Shown here piece after piece: positions 53,298 to 61,843 of a DNA stretch of 64,000 nucleotides. Below the pieces are notes generated by a model. That model was not told the DNA's origin. It worked only from the letters and a program-made list of their open reading frames with translations, and made no database searches. Source of the stretch: Micromonospora sp. MP36 (lineage in GTDB: Bacteria; Actinomycetota; Actinomycetes; Mycobacteriales; Micromonosporaceae). Both the position numbers and the translations under genes were made by a program. The stretch is taken from contig NZ_VSFA01000004.1 of assembly GCF_008119785.1 (NCBI RefSeq), positions 1 through 64,000 on the forward strand. The letters are read 5' to 3'. Position 1 is the stretch's first letter. Each line of letters opens with the position of its first letter.

Positions 53298-53728
53298 CCG
53301 GGCCCCCCGGGTCGGTCCACCCGGGAGCGGTCCGCCCGGAGCACCTCGCCAGTTTCGGCGAGCTGCTTGGCCTCCCGCAGCGCCTGCCGGAGGAACCGGC
53401 CGGGATCGTCGCCGACCAGGTGGGCGGCCATCCCGCGCAGCCCCGGACCGTTGCCGAGCAGCCGGGCGGCCAGCTCGGTGCCGCGCCCGCCGGGCGCCGG
53501 GCGGGCGTACAGCTCCACGGCGCCGTAGAGCCGGCGCAGCGGCTCCGGCCACCGGCCGCGCGGCAGCACCTCCTCGGGCCGGCCGGCCACGGTCACCACC
53601 TGCCAGCGCCCGGGCCGCGGGTCGGTTTCGGCCGCCCGCGGCCAGCGCTCCCGCCGGCGTACGACCAGGGTGCGCGCGGTCTTCGCCATCGCCATCCCGC
53701 CACCGGCCAGCCGTCCCATCCGTGCCAC
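53294..53728 (-). CDS. Small basic protein coupled to the alcohol dehydrogenase
   Basis: A 144-residue soluble protein. It has an Arg-rich start (KTARTLVVRRRERWPRAAET), a strand block (GRWQVVTVAGRPEEVLPRG; GAVELYARPAPGGRGTELAARLL) and a final helix (DDPGRFLRQALREAKQLAETGEVLR). This is the layout of the short SRPBCC/cyclase-like proteins that often sit beside such dehydrogenases. The last helix ending GEVLRADR is typical of that set. The GTG at 53728 has GGGAGGGG upstream. Function unknown. Confidence 0.7.
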   Translation of the reverse strand: MARMGRLAGGGMAMAKTARTLVVRRRERWPRAAETDPRPGRWQVVTVAGRPEEVLPRGRWPEPLRRLYGAVELYARPAPGGRGTELAARLLGNGPGLRGMAAHLVGDDPGRFLRQALREAKQLAETGEVLRADRSRVDRPGGPG

Positions 53729-53810
53729 GGGCCCCTCCCGTCGTCGCGGGTCGTCGGGCGGCCGGTCACGCGCGGCCGGCCGCCCGCGTGTCTCCAGCGT
53801 GCGGCCGGTC

Positions 53811-53846
53811 GGGGTGAAGCGGGTTCGCCCCGAAGGGGTGAACCGG
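53811..53846. promoter_or_regulatory. GGGGTGAA repeats upstream of the large LuxR regulator
   Basis: GGGGTGAAGCGG (53811-53822) and GGGGTGAACCGG (53835-53846) are direct repeats 24 bp apart. An inverted GGTTCGCCCC lies between them. The array is in the divergent promoter region and is a candidate operator. Confidence 0.45.
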
Positions 53847-53907
53847 TCCGGGCCGGGTAACCGCTGCCGGCACGGACCGGGGGAGCGGACGCGACGGGGA
53901 GGGCCGC

Positions 53908-56900
53908 ATGCCGGAGGAGGCTGACCGCGCCGAGGTGGCCGAGACGCCGGCCGACGTCACGGCGCCGGCCGGCCCGGGGCCGGCCGGCATGCCGCTTCCG
54001 GCTACGGACGCGCCGGAAGCGGCCCCCACCGCCCGCCGCCCGCCGCCCGCCGGCGGGACCCGGCCGGCCGGCCGCATGGCGGACGCGTCGGTGCCAGGTG
54101 CGCCGCCGCTGTTGGCTTCCCGGCTCGTCCCGGCGGCCCTGCCCGAGCCGGTGCTGGTCCGGCCCCGGTTGCTCGACCGGCTGAACCAGGGGGTGGCCGG
54201 GCCGGTCACCCTGGTCGCCGCACCGGCGGGCTGGGGCAAGAGCATCCTGCTCGCCTCGTGGGCGCGCGCGGCCCGCGACGAGCCTCCGCCGGCCTGGGTG
54301 ACCGTGGAGGAGGGCGACACCGGGACCCGGCTCTGGTCGTACCTGGCCGCCGCGTTGCGGGCCGCGGCGGAGGGCGTCCCGGACGAGGGCCCGCAGCCGC
54401 CGGTGCCGGACCGCCCGCCCCGCCCCGACCAGCTCGAACTGCTCGCCGCGGCGCTCGCCGCCCGGGAACGCCCGGTGCGGCTGGTCCTGGACGATCTGCA
54501 CCGGATCACCGACCCCGGCGCGCTGACCGGGTTGGAGTTCCTGCTGCGGCATACGGAGGGGCGGCTGCGGCTGGTGGTCGGCGCGCGGTTCGACCCGCCG
54601 CTGGCCCTGCACCGCTGGCGGCTGGCCGGGGAGCTGACCGAGGTCGGCCCGGACGAGTTGGCCTTCACCGACGACGAGGTGGCCGAGCTGCTGGTCGCGC
54701 ACGGCGTGCCGCTGCCCGCCGCGGCGGTGCCCCGACTGCGCGAGCGGACCGGTGGCTGGCCGGCCGGGCTGCGCTTCGCCGCGCTCGCGCTGCGCAGCCA
54801 GGCCGACCCGGCCCGCGCCGTCGAACGGTTCACCGGTGACCAGCCGGATGTCGCCGGGTACCTGCGCGACGAGGTGCTCGCCCCGCTGCATCCGGACGCC
54901 CGCGACGTGCTCCGGCGCAGCGCCGTCGCCACCACCGTCTGCGCCGACCTCGCCGAGGCGGTGACCGGGCGGAGCGACGCCGGCCAGGTCCTCGCCGACC
55001 TGGCTAGGGAGGGGGGCTTCGTCCAGCACGACGGGGGCAGCCCGCCCTGGTACCGGTGCCACCCCCTGCTGGCCGACCTGCTCCGCGACGAGCTGGGCCG
55101 GCTTCCCGCCGGGGAGCTGCGCGACCTGCACCTGCGCGCCGCCGGCTGGTACGCGGACAACGACCGCCCGGCCGAGGCGCTGCGGCACGCGCTGGCCGGA
55201 GGCGAGTGGAACCGGGCCACCGAGCTGCTGATCGCCCGGTGGCCGGAGCTGACCCCGTACGACCGGGATCTGCCCGGCGCCCCACCCCCGCCCGAGCCGC
55301 CCGCCGAGGCGGTGCGTCGGGACCCGGAGCTCGCGCTGGCGTGCGCCGCCGAGCGGGCGTACGCCGGTGACGTCGACGCGGCGGCCGGTTACCTGCGGCG
55401 CGCCGCCGACCAAGCGGGTGCGCTGCCCGAACCGCGCCGGGACCGGTTCCGGCGGTTGGCCACGGCGCTGGAGCTGACCCTGGCCCGGCTGGCCGGTGAC
55501 CACGCCGAGGTACGCCGGGCCGCCACCCGGCTGCTCGCCACCCGCACCGCCGTCGGGCCGGGCGACGATCCCCGGGCCGGGGCGGGCGAGGACGCCGACG
55601 CCGGGGCGGTGGCCGGTACGGCGCTCGGGCTGGTGGCGCTGGCCGAGGGGGAGCTGCCCGTCGCCGCCGAGCGGTTCGCCGCGGCCTTGGACGCGGCCCG
55701 GCGGGCGGGCCGGCCGCGCACCGAGTTGGTCTGCGCCAGCCGGTCGGCGCTGCTGGCGGCGGCCCGGGGCGGGTTGCGGGCGGCCGAACGGATCGCGCGG
55801 GAGGCGCTGACCATGCCGTCCTGCCGGGGCTGGTCGTGCCGGCTGGACTGCGGGCACGCGTACCTGGCGTTGGCCGTGGTGGCGTGGCATCGGGACGAGC
55901 CGGCGGAGGCGGCCGCGAACCTGACCCTCGCCGGCCCGGCCACTGGCGCGCCGGGCGCGGCCGGGCTGGCCGCGCTCTGCCGGGCCGAACTGCTGGCCGC
56001 GGACGGCGAGCCGGCCGCCGCCCTGCGGATCCTCGCCGAGGCCCGGGAGGGGGTGCCCGGCCGGGAGCTGGCCGCCTGGCTGACCGCCGCCGAGGCGCAG
56101 CTCCGCGCCGCCGTCGGCGACGTGGACAGCGCCCGCACCCTGCTTACCGACGCGCTGCGCGACGCCAGCGGCCCACCCGGCATCGCTGCCGTCGGAGGAG
56201 GCCCGGCGTCAAGCCCGGCCCTCGGTAGGCCGGGGCCGGCCGGCCCGGCCGGGGCGGCCGGGCGGGCCCGCACCGACCCGCCGACCGCCGGGCCGGCGTC
56301 GACCGTCGGGCCCCGGTCGGACGGTGCGGGCGGGTCCGGCGAGGTCCGGCCGGACGGTGCGGGCGGGGAGGTGGCGACGCTGGGGGTGGCCCTGGCCCGG
56401 GTGGAGCTGCGGGCCGGGGACCGGCGGGCGGCCGGGCGGGCGCTGCCCGACTGGTCGACGCCCGGAGCGGAGTCCTGGCCGCTGCCGGTGCGGCTCGCCG
56501 CCGGCCTGCTCGACGCGGTCCTGGCCCGGGACAGCGGCGACGACCGGCGGGCCGGGCGGGTCCTGGAGCAGGTGCTCGACCTGGCCGAGCCGGACGGCTA
56601 CCGGCGCCTCTTCACCCGCGCCGAGCCGGGGGTACGCGACCTGCTCGCCGCCCACCTGGACTCCGGCACGGCGCACTGGGCGACGGTGAGCGACCTGGTA
56701 CGCGGGGCGGACGAGCGCCGGGCCGACGAGCCGCCGGAGCGTCCGGGCGGGCCGGAGCGCGCGCTGGACGAGCCGCTCACCGAGCGGGAGCTGACCATCC
56801 TGCGCTACCTGCAGAGCATCCTGTCCAATGTGGAGATCGCCAGCGAGCTGTCGCTGTCGGTCAACACGGTGAAGACCCACGTCCGCAACATCTACCGGAA

Positions 56901-56961
56901 GCTCGACGCGACCCGCCGGCGCGAAGCGGTCCGCCGAGCCCGCGAACTCCGCCTGATCTGA
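53908..56961 (+). CDS. MalT/LAL-type LuxR-family transcriptional activator
   Basis: A 1017-residue STAND-class regulator. A Pro/Ala-rich disordered start (1-65) leads to the NTPase domain: Walker A LVAAPAGWGKSILLASWA near 115, Walker B-like RLVLDDLHRITDP near 195. A winged-helix and TPR-like superhelix region (about 400-900) follows, and the LuxR HTH is at the C-terminus (PLTERELTILRYLQSILSN, then LSLSVNTVKTHVRNIY). The ATG follows GGGGAGGG. Such proteins bind ATP and an inducer, oligomerise, and switch on neighbouring genes. Inducer unknown. Confidence 0.93.
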   Translation: MPEEADRAEVAETPADVTAPAGPGPAGMPLPATDAPEAAPTARRPPPAGGTRPAGRMADASVPGAPPLLASRLVPAALPEPVLVRPRLLDRLNQGVAGPVTLVAAPAGWGKSILLASWARAARDEPPPAWVTVEEGDTGTRLWSYLAAALRAAAEGVPDEGPQPPVPDRPPRPDQLELLAAALAARERPVRLVLDDLHRITDPGALTGLEFLLRHTEGRLRLVVGARFDPPLALHRWRLAGELTEVGPDELAFTDDEVAELLVAHGVPLPAAAVPRLRERTGGWPAGLRFAALALRSQADPARAVERFTGDQPDVAGYLRDEVLAPLHPDARDVLRRSAVATTVCADLAEAVTGRSDAGQVLADLAREGGFVQHDGGSPPWYRCHPLLADLLRDELGRLPAGELRDLHLRAAGWYADNDRPAEALRHALAGGEWNRATELLIARWPELTPYDRDLPGAPPPPEPPAEAVRRDPELALACAAERAYAGDVDAAAGYLRRAADQAGALPEPRRDRFRRLATALELTLARLAGDHAEVRRAATRLLATRTAVGPGDDPRAGAGEDADAGAVAGTALGLVALAEGELPVAAERFAAALDAARRAGRPRTELVCASRSALLAAARGGLRAAERIAREALTMPSCRGWSCRLDCGHAYLALAVVAWHRDEPAEAAANLTLAGPATGAPGAAGLAALCRAELLAADGEPAAALRILAEAREGVPGRELAAWLTAAEAQLRAAVGDVDSARTLLTDALRDASGPPGIAAVGGGPASSPALGRPGPAGPAGAAGRARTDPPTAGPASTVGPRSDGAGGSGEVRPDGAGGEVATLGVALARVELRAGDRRAAGRALPDWSTPGAESWPLPVRLAAGLLDAVLARDSGDDRRAGRVLEQVLDLAEPDGYRRLFTRAEPGVRDLLAAHLDSGTAHWATVSDLVRGADERRADEPPERPGGPERALDEPLTERELTILRYLQSILSNVEIASELSLSVNTVKTHVRNIYRKLDATRRREAVRRARELRLI

Positions 56962-56985
56962 CGCGGCCCGGCGCCCTCGTTCACG

Positions 56986-57022
56986 GAAAGAGTGCCCACC
57001 CGGCGGGAGTGGGCACCCTTTC
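56986..57022. terminator. Bidirectional terminator
   Basis: Arms GAAAGAGTGCCCAC (56986-56999) and GTGGGCACCCTTTC (57009-57022) with one mismatch, between the regulator and the convergent DsbA-like gene. Confidence 0.8.
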
Positions 57023-57052
57023 GGTGACTCTGCGCGGCTGCGGCGGCGCGGC

Positions 57053-57604
57053 TCAGGTGGTGGCCGCGGCGTCCACCGCGGCCAGCAGTTCCGCGACGTC
57101 GTAGCCGCCCTCGTGGCGGACGTCGTTGACGAAGAGCGTCGGGGTGGCGGTCACCCCGCTGCGGATGCCGCCGACGAAGTCCCGCCGGACCCGATCGGCG
57201 TGGGCGTGCCCGCCCACCTCCGCGTTGACGTCGTCGGGTGGCAGCCCGAGCTGCTCGACGCCGAGCGACAGGTGCACCGGGTCGAGCTGGTCCTGGTGCT
57301 GGTAGAGCCAGTCGTGCATGTCCCAGAACCGCCCGCGCCGGCCGGCGGCCTCGGCCGCCTCCGCCGCGCTCTCCGCGTACGGGTGGACGTTGGCGATGGG
57401 GAAGTGCCGGTAGACCAGCCGGACGGTGTCGCCACGCTGGCGCAGCACCTCGGCCAGGTTCGCGTACGCGGCTCCGCAGAACCGGCACTGGTAGTCGCCG
57501 TACTGGACGATGGTGACCGGCGCGTCGGCCGGCCCCCGGGCGTGGTCCGTCTCGGTCACCGGTAGGCGCAGTCGGGCGCTGGTGACCTGCAGCGGTGTCG
57601 TCAT
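57053..57604 (-). CDS. DsbA-family thioredoxin-fold oxidoreductase
   Basis: A 183-residue thiol-disulfide protein. The active site CRFC lies in VTIVQYGDYQCRFCGAAYANL (Cys near 40), preceded by a DsbA_4/NhaA-type start. The cis-Pro loop is TATPTLFVNDVRHEGGYD near 153. There is no signal peptide, so it is probably cytoplasmic and may help in thiol redox balance or mycothiol-linked chemistry. Upstream it shares a GC-rich leader with a GGGGCGACCCGG motif. Confidence 0.9.
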   Translation of the reverse strand: MTTPLQVTSARLRLPVTETDHARGPADAPVTIVQYGDYQCRFCGAAYANLAEVLRQRGDTVRLVYRHFPIANVHPYAESAAEAAEAAGRRGRFWDMHDWLYQHQDQLDPVHLSLGVEQLGLPPDDVNAEVGGHAHADRVRRDFVGGIRSGVTATPTLFVNDVRHEGGYDVAELLAAVDAAATT

Positions 57605-57764
57605 CGGTCCACCTCCGGCCGCCCGAGGACCCGCCCGGCCGGGATCGCCGGCCGGGGCGACCCGGACGCGCCGCGCCCGGGTGTGATCAACCCGTTCGGA
57701 TCAGTCATGGTTCCCAGCCTCGTCCGCGACGGGGTGAGCCGGGATCACCCGGCCCGGGTCATTC

Positions 57765-58445
57765 TCACGGCGAGACGGCCACGTGGTTGTGCACGGTGCG
57801 GATGCCCGGGGCGGACCAGACGACCCGCTCGATCTCCTCCCGCTCCGGGATCGAGCGGACCAGGCCCTCCAGGACCACCTCGTCCCCACCGTGCACCCGG
57901 ACGCTGATCCCCTCCACCTCGGTGGCGCCGTTGCGGGCGAGCGCGTCGACGATCCGCTCGGCTAGGTCACGCGTGTCGGTGCGGGTGCCGGGCCGGACGG
58001 TGATCCCGTTGCTCACCCCGCGTACGCCGCTGAGCCGGCCGACCGACCGCTCGGCGGCCCGGCGCTGGTATTCCCACTCGACCTGGCCGTGCAGGGTGAC
58101 CCAACCGTCGCTGACCGTCACGTCCAGCGTCTCGACCGGCACGAACGCGTCCCACTCCAGGGCCCGGGTGGCCGCGGTGGCGATCTCCGGGTCGCTCTTC
58201 TCGGCGGCGGTGGCGATCCGCACGGCGAGGTCGTTGGCTACCGCGCGTACCCGGGACACCCGGTGCGCGGCCCGCTCAGCGGCCCACTTCTTGGCGTAGC
58301 TGTCCACCCAGCCGGTCAACGTCACCACCCCCTCGGTGACGGTCACCCCGATCTCGTTGGGGCGTACCCGGGGCTCCCAGGTCAGCTCGTCGAGGACGTC
58401 GGACTGGATGTCCTGGTCGGTCCGCGTGATCGTCCCTGCGGCCAT
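57765..58445 (-). CDS. Triple BON-domain protein
   Basis: A 226-residue protein made of three BON modules of about 65-75 residues. The first has ITRTDQDIQSDVLDELTWEPRV... and VVTLTGWVDSYAKKWAAERA. The second has VTVSDGWVTLHGQVEWEYQRRAAERSV. The third has ISVRVHGGDEVVLEGLVRSIPEREEIERV and VHNHVAV. There is no signal peptide. BON domains bind membranes or phospholipid and occur in osmotic- or stress-linked proteins. The ATG at 58445 follows GGGAGGGAGAGCACCG. An operon link to DsbA is unlikely (160-bp gap). Confidence 0.92.
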   Translation of the reverse strand: MAAGTITRTDQDIQSDVLDELTWEPRVRPNEIGVTVTEGVVTLTGWVDSYAKKWAAERAAHRVSRVRAVANDLAVRIATAAEKSDPEIATAATRALEWDAFVPVETLDVTVSDGWVTLHGQVEWEYQRRAAERSVGRLSGVRGVSNGITVRPGTRTDTRDLAERIVDALARNGATEVEGISVRVHGGDEVVLEGLVRSIPEREEIERVVWSAPGIRTVHNHVAVSP

Positions 58446-58690
58446 CGGTGCTCTCCCTCCCGGATCGGTTCGCGGTGCGGGCGCGACGGTGCCGGCACGA
58501 ACCGCGCCAGCCCCGATCCTGTCCGCGCCCCGGGTGACCTGCCCTCCTCCGTTCCGGGTGAGCCGACCTGGTGGGAAGCGCTTCCAGTCGGTCCCCGTCG
58601 CGGGGCGGCCACCGCCGCCTCCGGACCGCCGTGGTCGATCTTGGTGGGTAGGCTCGGCCTCCCGGACGCGTGACGAGAGGGGTACGCCCG

Positions 58691-59329
58691 ATGCACCCGA
58701 TCAGGACCGCCTACCTGACCGCCGCCCGCTCGGCCGCGGCGCTGCTCGCCGACCCGGCGGTGGCGCGGCAGTGGGACGCCCCGAGCGCGTTGGCCGAGTT
58801 CCAGGTCGGCGGGCTCGCCGGTCACCTCGCCTTCCAGATCCTGGCCGTGCCCGGGGTGCTGGCGGAACCGGTGCCGCCGGGCGAGCCGATCGGCCTGCTC
58901 GACCACTACGCCCGGGGCACCTGGATCGGCGCGTCGGTCGACGACGAGGTGAACGTGGGCATCCGCCGGTCGGGCGAGCGGGTCGCCGCGGACGGCCCGG
59001 GAGCCCTGCTGGCCGCGGTCGGCGCCGCGGTCGACGAGCTGGCCGTCGCGCTGCCGGCCGAGCCGGACGGGCGGGTGGTGCACCTGGCCCGGGGGCCCTG
59101 GTCGCTGGCGCTGGACGACTACCTCACCACCCGGCTGATGGAGCTCGCGGTGCACTCCGACGACCTCGCGTTCAGCCTCGGCGTACCCACCCCGGAGCTG
59201 CCGGCCGAGGTGCTGGACCCGGTGCTGGCCCTGCTCGCCCGCCTCGCCGTACGCCGGCACGGCCAGCCGGCCGTGCTGCGGGCGCTCAGCCGGGCCGAGC
59301 GGGCGCCGGCGAGCGTCACCGCGTTCTGA
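58691..59329 (+). CDS. Maleylpyruvate isomerase-family, mycothiol-dependent type protein
   Basis: A 212-residue DinB-like four-helix protein. The metal ligands are suggested by His in GGLAGHLAFQ (about 46) and His in MELAVHSDDLAFSLG (about 154), the pattern of MDMPI-type enzymes that transfer or isomerise with mycothiol in actinomycetes. The C-terminal half is shorter than in true isomerases. The ATG at 58691 follows GAGAGGGG; a GTG at 58670 adds seven residues with a poorer site. Substrate unknown. Confidence 0.8.
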   Translation: MHPIRTAYLTAARSAAALLADPAVARQWDAPSALAEFQVGGLAGHLAFQILAVPGVLAEPVPPGEPIGLLDHYARGTWIGASVDDEVNVGIRRSGERVAADGPGALLAAVGAAVDELAVALPAEPDGRVVHLARGPWSLALDDYLTTRLMELAVHSDDLAFSLGVPTPELPAEVLDPVLALLARLAVRRHGQPAVLRALSRAERAPASVTAF

Positions 59330-59335
59330 CGCTCG

Positions 59336-59368
59336 GGCGGCGGTGCCCCGGGTCGGGACACCGCCGCC
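59336..59368. terminator. Hairpin between convergent genes
   Basis: Arms GGCGGCGGTG (59336-59345) and CACCGCCGCC (59359-59368), with a 13-nt loop. Confidence 0.6.
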
Positions 59369-59381
59369 GTGTCAGGCGGGG

Positions 59382-59786
59382 TCAGCGGTCCAGGCCGGCC
59401 GGCGAGTCCGGCCGGTCCACGTCCACGAACTCGACCTCACCGAGTTCGCGGGCGCGGCTGCCGGCGGCGCGGGCGAAGGTGCCAGCCGCCCAGCCGAGCG
59501 CCGCGCCGGCCAGTGCGGCGCCGATCAGCAGCGCCCAGGGCAGCGCCGGCCGGCGGCCGGCGAGCGCGTCGAAGGCCAGGCTGGTCCGGCGGCGGGCCTC
59601 CTCGGCCGCCGAGCCGACCAGGTCGCTCGCGTCGTCGGCGAGGCCGGAGCCGTTGCGGCGGGCGGACCGGGCGGCGTCCCGGACGCTGTCGCCTGCGGAG
59701 TCGACGACGGAGAGCAGCTGCTGCCACGCCTGGTCCGCGATCCGTTCGGGCTTGCTGCGGCGGTCCAGCAGAGTGAATCCGAACAT
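59382..59786 (-). CDS. Small membrane-anchored protein with helical head
   Basis: A 134-residue protein. The charged amphipathic N-terminal part (about 1-75: KPERIADQAWQQLLSVVDSAGDSVRD) is helical. A single hydrophobic helix (about 82-105, ALPWALLIGAALAGAALGWAAG) follows, then a short acidic tail. It resembles DUF3618/YtxH-type envelope proteins without a clear match. The ATG at 59786 has the consensus site GAGGAGG. Function unknown. Confidence 0.75.
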   Translation of the reverse strand: MFGFTLLDRRSKPERIADQAWQQLLSVVDSAGDSVRDAARSARRNGSGLADDASDLVGSAAEEARRRTSLAFDALAGRRPALPWALLIGAALAGAALGWAAGTFARAAGSRARELGEVEFVDVDRPDSPAGLDR

Positions 59787-60215
59787 GGTTACCTCCTCGG
59801 GTGCCGAAGCCCGGGGGCCACTTCGGACTCCGGCGATGATCCGGCGCGGTGCGGTTCGGTCACCGGGGCCAGTGCCCGGAGCGGCGCCGGCGCAAACCAG
59901 CCCGGTGGCGTTCGCGGTCGATCGGGGGCAGGGTGGGACAGACCACCCGAACGCGCCGAGGGCGTGGTGCGGGCCCGACGGGCGGGGGACCGCTACCCTG
60001 GGTCGGCGGATCGGCGACCCCGGTCGGTCGTTGAAGAGTGCGAGAACCTGTCGTCGCAGAAACAGGAACTGGAAGGTCCGGATTGGGATGCCCAGGTGTG
60101 CCCAGTCCGCGAATTGCTCATCCCGAGGGGTGGCGACCGAGGCCGTCGGAGGAATACGCTCGGTCGCGGCCCGCGTACTGATGAGGCGCCCGTACGGGCG
60201 AGTGGAGGTGTTCGC
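59787..60215. other. Intergenic region before the STAS gene
   Basis: A 429-bp stretch without a credible gene; frames across it lack codon bias. It should contain the divergent promoters of the membrane protein and of the anti-sigma antagonist. Confidence 0.4.
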
Positions 60216-60578
60216 GTGAGCCTGTCGATCGTGAAGTCGATGCTGCCGGGTGGTGTCGTCCAGATCGCCCCGCGGGGCGAGATCGACGTCGACACCGCGT
60301 ACGAGGTGCGGGAAGCGATCGCCGAGGTGCTCGCCAAGGGCCGGCCCGCCCGCATCGAGCTGAACATGCGCCTGGTCACCTTCATCGACTCGGTCGGCAT
60401 CAGCGCCATGGTCGCTGGGTTCCAGACCGCCGAGGTGAGCGGCGTCAAGCTGGTGGTCACCGAGCCGAGCCGGTTCGTGCACCGGCAGCTCTGGGTCACC
60501 GGCCTGCTCGGCCTCTTCGGCGCCCCCGAGCCGTACTTCGCCGACACCCCCACGCCCGAGGTGCTCCCCGGCGCCTGA
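60216..60578 (+). CDS. STAS-domain anti-sigma factor antagonist
   Basis: A 120-residue SpoIIAA-like protein. The core is VQIAPRGEIDVDTAYEVREAI, then RIELNMRLVTFIDSVGISAMVAGFQ, where the Ser of IDS is the phosphoserine position of this family. The C-terminal helix is GVKLVVTEPSRFVHRQLWVTGLLGLF. A partner kinase/anti-sigma factor would release a sigma factor when this protein is dephosphorylated, but none is adjacent. The GTG at 60216 follows TGGAGG. Confidence 0.92.
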   Translation: MSLSIVKSMLPGGVVQIAPRGEIDVDTAYEVREAIAEVLAKGRPARIELNMRLVTFIDSVGISAMVAGFQTAEVSGVKLVVTEPSRFVHRQLWVTGLLGLFGAPEPYFADTPTPEVLPGA

Positions 60579-60680
60579 TCCCGCCCGGCGGACCGCTCGC
60601 GCCAGGGTCTTCCGACCGTTGCCAGCCGGCCCCCGGTACGGGACGATCGTGCCCACCGGCGACGGCTAGGGGAGTACGGC

Positions 60681-61133
60681 TTGCTCAGCAGCGACAGTTT
60701 CAGCTACACCGTGCAGGCTCGGTGCTCGCGGGCGGAGGCGGTCGCCCTGCTCAGCGACCTCACCCGCCAGGGCGAGCTGCATCCGCTGATCGTCCGGGTC
60801 CGCCAGCTGCCGCCCCGGCCCGGCGCCCTGGCCAGCTACGCGATCACCGACCGGCTGGCGCTCGGGCCGTTGCACTTCCCGGTCACCTACCAGGCCGACG
60901 TGCTGGTCGCCAACGAGGACGAGGTGGTGACCGTGGCCCGGCAGCAGCCGGCCACCACCGTCCGTAACCACACTCGGCTGCGGGACGAGCCCGGCGGCGT
61001 GGTGCGGATCGACGTCGAGATCACCCTGTCCGCCCCCGCGCCCCTGTTCGGGTACGCCTTCCGGCAGGCCCGGGCGGCCCACCTCGGCCTCGCCAGCCGG
61101 CTCGGCGCGAGGTTGGAGGGCGGCACCGCCTAG
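60681..61133 (+). CDS. SRPBCC (polyketide cyclase/dehydrase-like) protein
   Basis: A 150-residue helix-grip protein: SYTVQARCSRAEAVALLSDLTRQGELHPLIVRVRQL, then strands LHFPVTYQADVLVANEDEVVTVARQQ and GVVRIDVEITL, with a final helix (YAFRQARAAHLGLASRL). It starts with TTG at 60681 after GGGGAG. Its stop overlaps the convergent gene by 4 bp. The bound ligand, possibly a lipid or polyketide, is not indicated. Confidence 0.82.
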   Translation: MLSSDSFSYTVQARCSRAEAVALLSDLTRQGELHPLIVRVRQLPPRPGALASYAITDRLALGPLHFPVTYQADVLVANEDEVVTVARQQPATTVRNHTRLRDEPGGVVRIDVEITLSAPAPLFGYAFRQARAAHLGLASRLGARLEGGTA

Positions 61134-61735
61134 GCCCGCCGCCCGGCGGTTTGCGGCAACTCCAGCTCGGCTGGCGGCCGTGATTCGGCCTTCGCGCCGC
61201 CAGCTGGCGATCCGCGCCGCGCCCCGAAGCCGTCGCTGGCGCCGGCGGCCGGCCGTCGGGTCGCCGGCCGGGCCCGGCGCAGCCGTCCCCACGGCTTGTA
61301 GGTGGACAACACGGTCATGAGGATCAGCAGGCTGCTGGAGACCGCCGGCGGGATGACCAGGTCCAGCCGGTCCCCGGTGGCGAGTTCCGGCCCGAGCTCA
61401 CCGAGCCCCCGCACGGTCGGGGTGAGCAGCAGCAGGACCAGGCCGAGCATCCCGGTGCTGATCGCGAACTTCACCAGCACCCAGCGCCAGCGCAGCAGGC
61501 CCCACGGGGTGAGCAGCGCACTGACCAGCCCGATCAGCCAGACCGCCACGCTCAGTGGCGCGAAGAGGTACGTGACCAGCAGCCCCGCGGCCGGGTAGAC
61601 CACCCCGGGATCGGCGCCGCGCAGCCCGGCGATGCCCAGGGTGAGCAGCACCAGGTCCGCGCCGAGCCAGCCCAGCGAGGTGACCAGGTGCAGGGTGAGC
61701 AGGGCCTTGCGCGTGGTGGGCGAGAGTCGGCTCAT
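61130..61735 (-). CDS. Four-helix integral membrane protein (DUF2269-like)
   Basis: A 201-residue protein with helices at about 7-30 (KALLTLHLVTSLGWLGADLVLLTLG), 45-72, 80-105 and 118-140. The His-Gly/W pattern in helix 1 (LHLVTSLGWLG) recalls small heme-b-like DUF2269 proteins. The tail (about 145-201) is cytoplasmic, basic and Pro/Ala-rich. The ATG at 61735 was preferred to an upstream in-frame ATG at 61780, which would add a non-hydrophobic extension. Confidence 0.75.
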   Translation of the reverse strand: MSRLSPTTRKALLTLHLVTSLGWLGADLVLLTLGIAGLRGADPGVVYPAAGLLVTYLFAPLSVAVWLIGLVSALLTPWGLLRWRWVLVKFAISTGMLGLVLLLLTPTVRGLGELGPELATGDRLDLVIPPAVSSSLLILMTVLSTYKPWGRLRRARPATRRPAAGASDGFGARRGSPAGGAKAESRPPAELELPQTAGRRA

Positions 61736-61843
61736 GCCCTCGATGCTCGACCGTCGCCGCCCCGGCGTCGTGGGGCGCACGGCGACATCCGGCGTACGTC
61801 GGTGGGCGTACGGTGGCCCGCCGGGCAGCGGGCCACCGCGCGC

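Noticed and set aside
53593..55890. Minus-strand open frame of 765 codons
   Set aside because: Antisense to the LuxR regulator, whose Walker A and HTH motifs fix the strand.
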